Notes under the pieces: model-generated | Told to the model about the DNA's origin: nothing | The model's input: only the letters and a program-made list of their open reading frames with translations | The model's database searches: none | Program-made: the position numbers and the translations under genes | NCBI GenBank assembly: GCA_020216965.1 | Contig: JAIWOJ010000062.1 | Coordinates: 1 to 8,609 of the forward strand | Reading direction: 5' to 3' | DNA from: Prosthecobacter sp. | GTDB lineage: Bacteria > Verrucomicrobiota > Verrucomicrobiia > Verrucomicrobiales > Verrucomicrobiaceae | Length of the DNA stretch: 8,609 nucleotides | Part shown: piece by piece, positions 6,728 to 8,609 of the stretch | Layout of the letters: each line of letters begins with the position of its first letter | How positions within the stretch are numbered: position 1 is the first letter of the stretch

Positions 6728-7375
6728 ATGACCAACACAGAGCAGACCTCTTTCTGGCAAGGCCAGTTCGGGAAGGATTACACGGAGCGCAACACAGCTG
6801 ATGTGGAAGGCGTAAATGAACGCTACCGGGCTTTGTATGGTATGGGCCGGACCGAGATGAACGAGCAGTTTCTCGCAGGCATAGACCGCTCTCTGAGAGT
6901 ATTGGAAATTGGCTGCAACATTGGCAACCAACTCTTAATCCTACAAAAAATGGGATTCACCCGTCTGACTGGAATCGAGATACAGCGCTACGCTGTGGAA
7001 AAAGCAAAACGTCGCCTCCAAGACATTGACGTGATTCAGGGGTCAGGGCTTGAGATCCCCTTTAGAGACGGATGGTTTGACCTTGTGTACACCAGCGGGG
7101 TGCTGATTCATGTGGCACCCGAGCATCATGCACGAATCGCCGCAGAAATGGCGCGCTGCAGCGGACGTTTCATCTGGGGATTTGAGTATTTCGCTGAAAC
7201 GACAACCGAGGTGAATTATCGCGGTCACCAGGGTTTCCTCTGGAAAGCTGATTTTCCAAGGATCATCAGTTCGGCCGCTCCCGGCTTTCATCTAGTGAAA
7301 AAGCAGCTCTACCCATACATCACAGAGGGGGAGAAGGGGAACGTGGACTGCATGTACCTGCTAGAGAAAGCCTGA
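6728..7375 (+). CDS. Pseudaminic acid biosynthesis-associated methylase
   Basis: A 215-residue SAM methyltransferase that I recognise as the pseudaminic-acid-associated family (TIGR03587 type). It has an N-terminal FWQGQFGKDYTERN (9-22), motif I VLEIGCNIGNQL at 58-69, an acidic GIEI at 82-85, PFRDGWFDLVYTSGVLIHVAP at about 111-131, and the family's YRGH...L-W-K-A-D-F box (164-176). Members co-occur with nonulosonate loci and are thought to methylate the sugar or its acyl group. Their exact reaction is poorly known. ATG 6728 begins just before the conserved F-W motif. An upstream TTG at 6689 would add 13 residues unlike the family. The gap of 47 bp from the deacetylase stop shows no terminator, so it is probably the last intact gene of the block. 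GC is lower than in the two preceding genes. Confidence 0.87.
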   Translation: MTNTEQTSFWQGQFGKDYTERNTADVEGVNERYRALYGMGRTEMNEQFLAGIDRSLRVLEIGCNIGNQLLILQKMGFTRLTGIEIQRYAVEKAKRRLQDIDVIQGSGLEIPFRDGWFDLVYTSGVLIHVAPEHHARIAAEMARCSGRFIWGFEYFAETTTEVNYRGHQGFLWKADFPRIISSAAPGFHLVKKQLYPYITEGEKGNVDCMYLLEKA

Positions 7376-7403
7376 TGCGAGTGACCTGTCCACTGGCTAA
7401 CAC

Positions 7404-7744
7404 ATGATTAGCGAGGCAATCTATAAAATAGCTTTCCCTCGAAAAATATACCAGAAAGGCCGCTGTGCATTTCGTCCATCCCCTTCGTAGATAGTGGCCA
7501 CCTCGTCAACGCGACGGATGTGAACGCTAAGACGAGAAGCTGCTGAAAAAACAAGGGTGAGCTTGGGATCCAAACTCTTGTGTCCGACGTCCATTATCTA
7601 CCATTCTCAGACTCGGCCCTTGATGTCGTGTTTTTAGATCACTTCCTTTGTCATTTTCCAGATTGGCTCAAGCTGCTGAAGGCGAAGGCACTCGTCTGCC
7701 GTCCAGGGGGCGATCACCTCGAGCTTCTGCACGAAGGAGCATGA
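7404..7744 (+). pseudogene. Broken SAM methyltransferase gene
   Basis: An ATG at 7404 opens a 28-codon frame (M-I-S-E-A-I-Y-K-I-A-F-P-R-K-I-Y...) that stops at 7488-7490. Stepping to another frame just before this stop continues through LVNATDVN (7502-7525), meets an in-frame TGA at 7544-7546, then reads to a TGA at 7742-7744. The second part carries a clear methyltransferase core: S-D-V-H-Y-L-P-F-S-D-S-A-L-D-V-V-F (7583-7633), then H-F-P-D-W-L-K-L-L-K and R-P-G-G (about 7700-7711). This resembles the D-x-x-x-LPF-x-D-x-x-D-x-V...RPGG layout of small class I methyltransferases, with motif I eroded or deleted. At least one frameshift and one stop make it non-functional as read. It begins 28 bp after the last intact cluster gene, so it is probably a decayed cluster member. 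A sequencing error is a less likely alternative because there is more than one lesion. Confidence 0.65.
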
Positions 7745-7875
7745 GGAACTGCCGCGGACCATGCTAGGTGCATGTGATGATTTATGCCCCAACAGTCCCG
7801 TGCCAGGTGACACAAGACTACGGCAACCCAGGATGAGTTCGCAGCCGCCTGCTCCGCCCCCGGCCTGCGCGTGGC
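7745..7875. other. Decayed intergenic stretch, no supported gene
   Basis: Between the methyltransferase remnant and the possible minus-strand small ORF I find no gene with a convincing family signature. One + strand frame stays open from about 7722 to 7892 and could be the shifted continuation of the broken methyltransferase. Its Pro/Ala/Arg-rich composition is not informative. No rho-independent terminator with a T-tract is visible. Confidence 0.4.
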
Positions 7876-8025
7876 CTAGATGCAGCCCATGATGTTTTTT
7901 ATGACAGTTACATGTTTGGCAGGCTGCTGGGTGATGCTGAATTTGCCGCCTTCTAGGATGAGTTTTGCAAGCAGTTCGCTGCTAGCGCTGGCTTTTTCAC
8001 TTTTTAGATCCGCCTGGGCGGCCAT
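7876..8025 (-). CDS. Possible small ORF of 49 residues, function unknown
   Basis: On the minus strand an ATG at 8025-8023 opens a frame to a TAG at 7878-7876. A second ATG at 8040 in the same frame gives 54 residues, and a stop lies just upstream of that. The product has a charged, Ser/Ala-rich start, then L-L-A-K-L-I-L-E-G-G-K-F-S-I-T-Q-Q-P-A-K-H and V-T-V-I-K-N-I-M-G-C-I. The composition looks protein-like rather than random. It overlaps the last codons of the transglutaminase gene in another frame, so it could be a small downstream gene, the frameshifted end of that gene, or a remnant of something lost. No Shine-Dalgarno is seen. The opposite strand is also open here (7889-8053) but encodes only a hydrophobic stretch. 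I do not recognise a family. Confidence 0.35.
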   Translation of the reverse strand: MAAQADLKSEKASASSELLAKLILEGGKFSITQQPAKHVTVIKNIMGCI

Positions 8026-8609
8026 AGCGGCCGTTGGCATAGGTATTGGCTAGGGCTTGGGCGGTTTCTGCGAGGTGTGGGCAGGCGGTGGCGACTTTTT
8101 GGGCGTAGTGTAGGGGGCCCTCAGATGGGAGGCGCGGGGGGGCTCCTTGTTTTTCCAGACGGCGGCAGGTTTTCTGCCAGGAACGCAGCCAACGATCACG
8201 CGCGGGCGCGGGACGGCGGAGCCAAAGGAGCAGGCCGAGCAAGGCAAGTGCTAGCGTCATGGCGCTCAGAAGGATGAGCCAGCGCCCGCGCAGTCTGCCT
8301 AGGCCCAGCCAGTTCATCCAGGCGATCTGGGCCTCTTCGTCAAAGCTGATGACGCTGTTATACCAATCATACTCAATGCTGTCCCACCAGAGGCGCGTGC
8401 TGCTCAGTGTTTGCCACAGGAGGCTGCTACGTTGCCGCTGCAGTTCTTCCTGCCCGCCGGCGAGGAGGGTGCGGAGGTCTAGTGTGACGCGCTCTGGGAC
8501 GAGGGCGGCGGTGGGATCGACGCGCGTCCAGCCCTGGCCTTCTAGCCAGAGCTCTGTCCAGGCATGGGCATCGGATTGACGGACGATCATGTACCCGCCG
8601 CGCGCAGAC
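7997..8609 (-). CDS. TgpA-like membrane transglutaminase, C-terminal part (5' end beyond window)
   Basis: The minus-strand frame is open from the window's right edge to a TGA at 7999-7997 and is clearly the 3' part of a longer gene. The sequence entering from the edge reads A-R-G-G-Y-M-I-V-R-Q-S-D-A-H-A-W, the typical transglutaminase-core stretch containing the catalytic His, followed by G-W-T-R-V-D-P-T with the catalytic Asp. The catalytic Cys would lie upstream, outside the window. Downstream come a WWDSIEYDWYN...Y/F-D-E-E-A-Q segment, one transmembrane helix (about 21 hydrophobic residues after R-G-R-W), and a cytoplasmic helical tail like that of TgpA (DUF3488/transglutaminase/DUF4129 proteins). 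An internal ATG at 8590 is not the real start because it would remove part of the core. TgpA is an inner-membrane protein with a periplasmic transglutaminase domain. It is unrelated to the sugar block and convergent with it. Confidence 0.85.
   Translation of the reverse strand, partial: SARGGYMIVRQSDAHAWTELWLEGQGWTRVDPTAALVPERVTLDLRTLLAGGQEELQRQRSSLLWQTLSSTRLWWDSIEYDWYNSVISFDEEAQIAWMNWLGLGRLRGRWLILLSAMTLALALLGLLLWLRRPAPARDRWLRSWQKTCRRLEKQGAPPRLPSEGPLHYAQKVATACPHLAETAQALANTYANGRYGRPGGSKK

Noticed and set aside
7396..7412. Short inverted repeat GCTAA...TTAGC after the last intact cluster gene
   Set aside because: The stem is only 5 bp with no T-tract, too weak for a terminator or operator call.
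7864..7878. GGCC-flanked palindrome near the end of the small minus-strand ORF
   Set aside because: The stem is only 4 bp and no T-tract follows on either strand, so a terminator is not supported.
7889..8053. Plus-strand open frame encoding a hydrophobic peptide
   Set aside because: It mirrors the minus-strand small ORF and the end of the transglutaminase gene. There is no ribosome-binding site and the low-complexity hydrophobic product is better explained as antisense shadow.
8077..8579. Plus-strand open frames across the transglutaminase region
   Set aside because: They are Arg/Ser-rich and lie opposite a clear TgpA-like coding frame.
1..8609. CRISPR array, tRNA or rRNA gene, insertion sequence, attachment site
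   Set aside because: No regularly spaced repeats, no cloverleaf-like or rRNA-like sequence, no transposase and no terminal inverted repeats were seen.

Overview
The window carries most of a cell-surface sugar gene cluster read on the + strand, followed at the right edge by an unrelated minus-strand gene. The organism looks like a moderately GC-rich bacterium (high-50s % GC by eye), probably Gram-negative given the nonulosonate-type sugar genes. Most genes lack a clear Shine-Dalgarno. Planctomycetes/Verrucomicrobia-like or proteobacterial hosts are possible, but the sequence does not settle it.

Layout. Positions 1-105 are the 3' end of an upstream gene, overlapping the next by ATGA. Eight genes then run in one tight co-directional block from 102 to 7375: a zinc-finger C-methyltransferase-like protein, an ATP-grasp ligase, a small SAM methyltransferase, a divergent TIM-barrel amidohydrolase, a 4-hydroxy-2-oxovalerate-aldolase-like DRE-TIM lyase, a PseG-like nucleotide-sugar hydrolase, a PIG-L/LmbE-type deacetylase, and a methyltransferase of the pseudaminic-acid-associated family. 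Several junctions overlap by 4-10 bp, so expression is probably one transcript with translational coupling.

After 7375 the sequence decays. Positions 7404-7744 hold a broken methyltransferase gene with an intact-looking start, a frameshift, an in-frame stop and a recognisable LPF...RPGG core. Next comes a poorly explained stretch with a possible small minus-strand ORF. From 7997 to the window end lies the 3' part of a TgpA-like membrane transglutaminase gene on the minus strand. It converges on the sugar cluster, so the cluster's right boundary lies here.

How the genes may work together (inference): the PseG-like hydrolase and PIG-L deacetylase would act on an amino sugar or its nucleotide. 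The ATP-grasp enzyme could form an amide on a freed amine. The aldolase and amidohydrolase could make or process the small acid attached, and the methyltransferases would decorate the product. The core nonulosonate enzymes (PseB, PseC, PseF, PseH, PseI or NeuB types) are not in the window. The aldolase has no acylating aldehyde dehydrogenase partner beside it, and its catalytic residues differ from those of the classical catabolic enzyme. The combination of ATP-grasp, amidohydrolase and aldolase is the best candidate for an undescribed sugar-substituent pathway.
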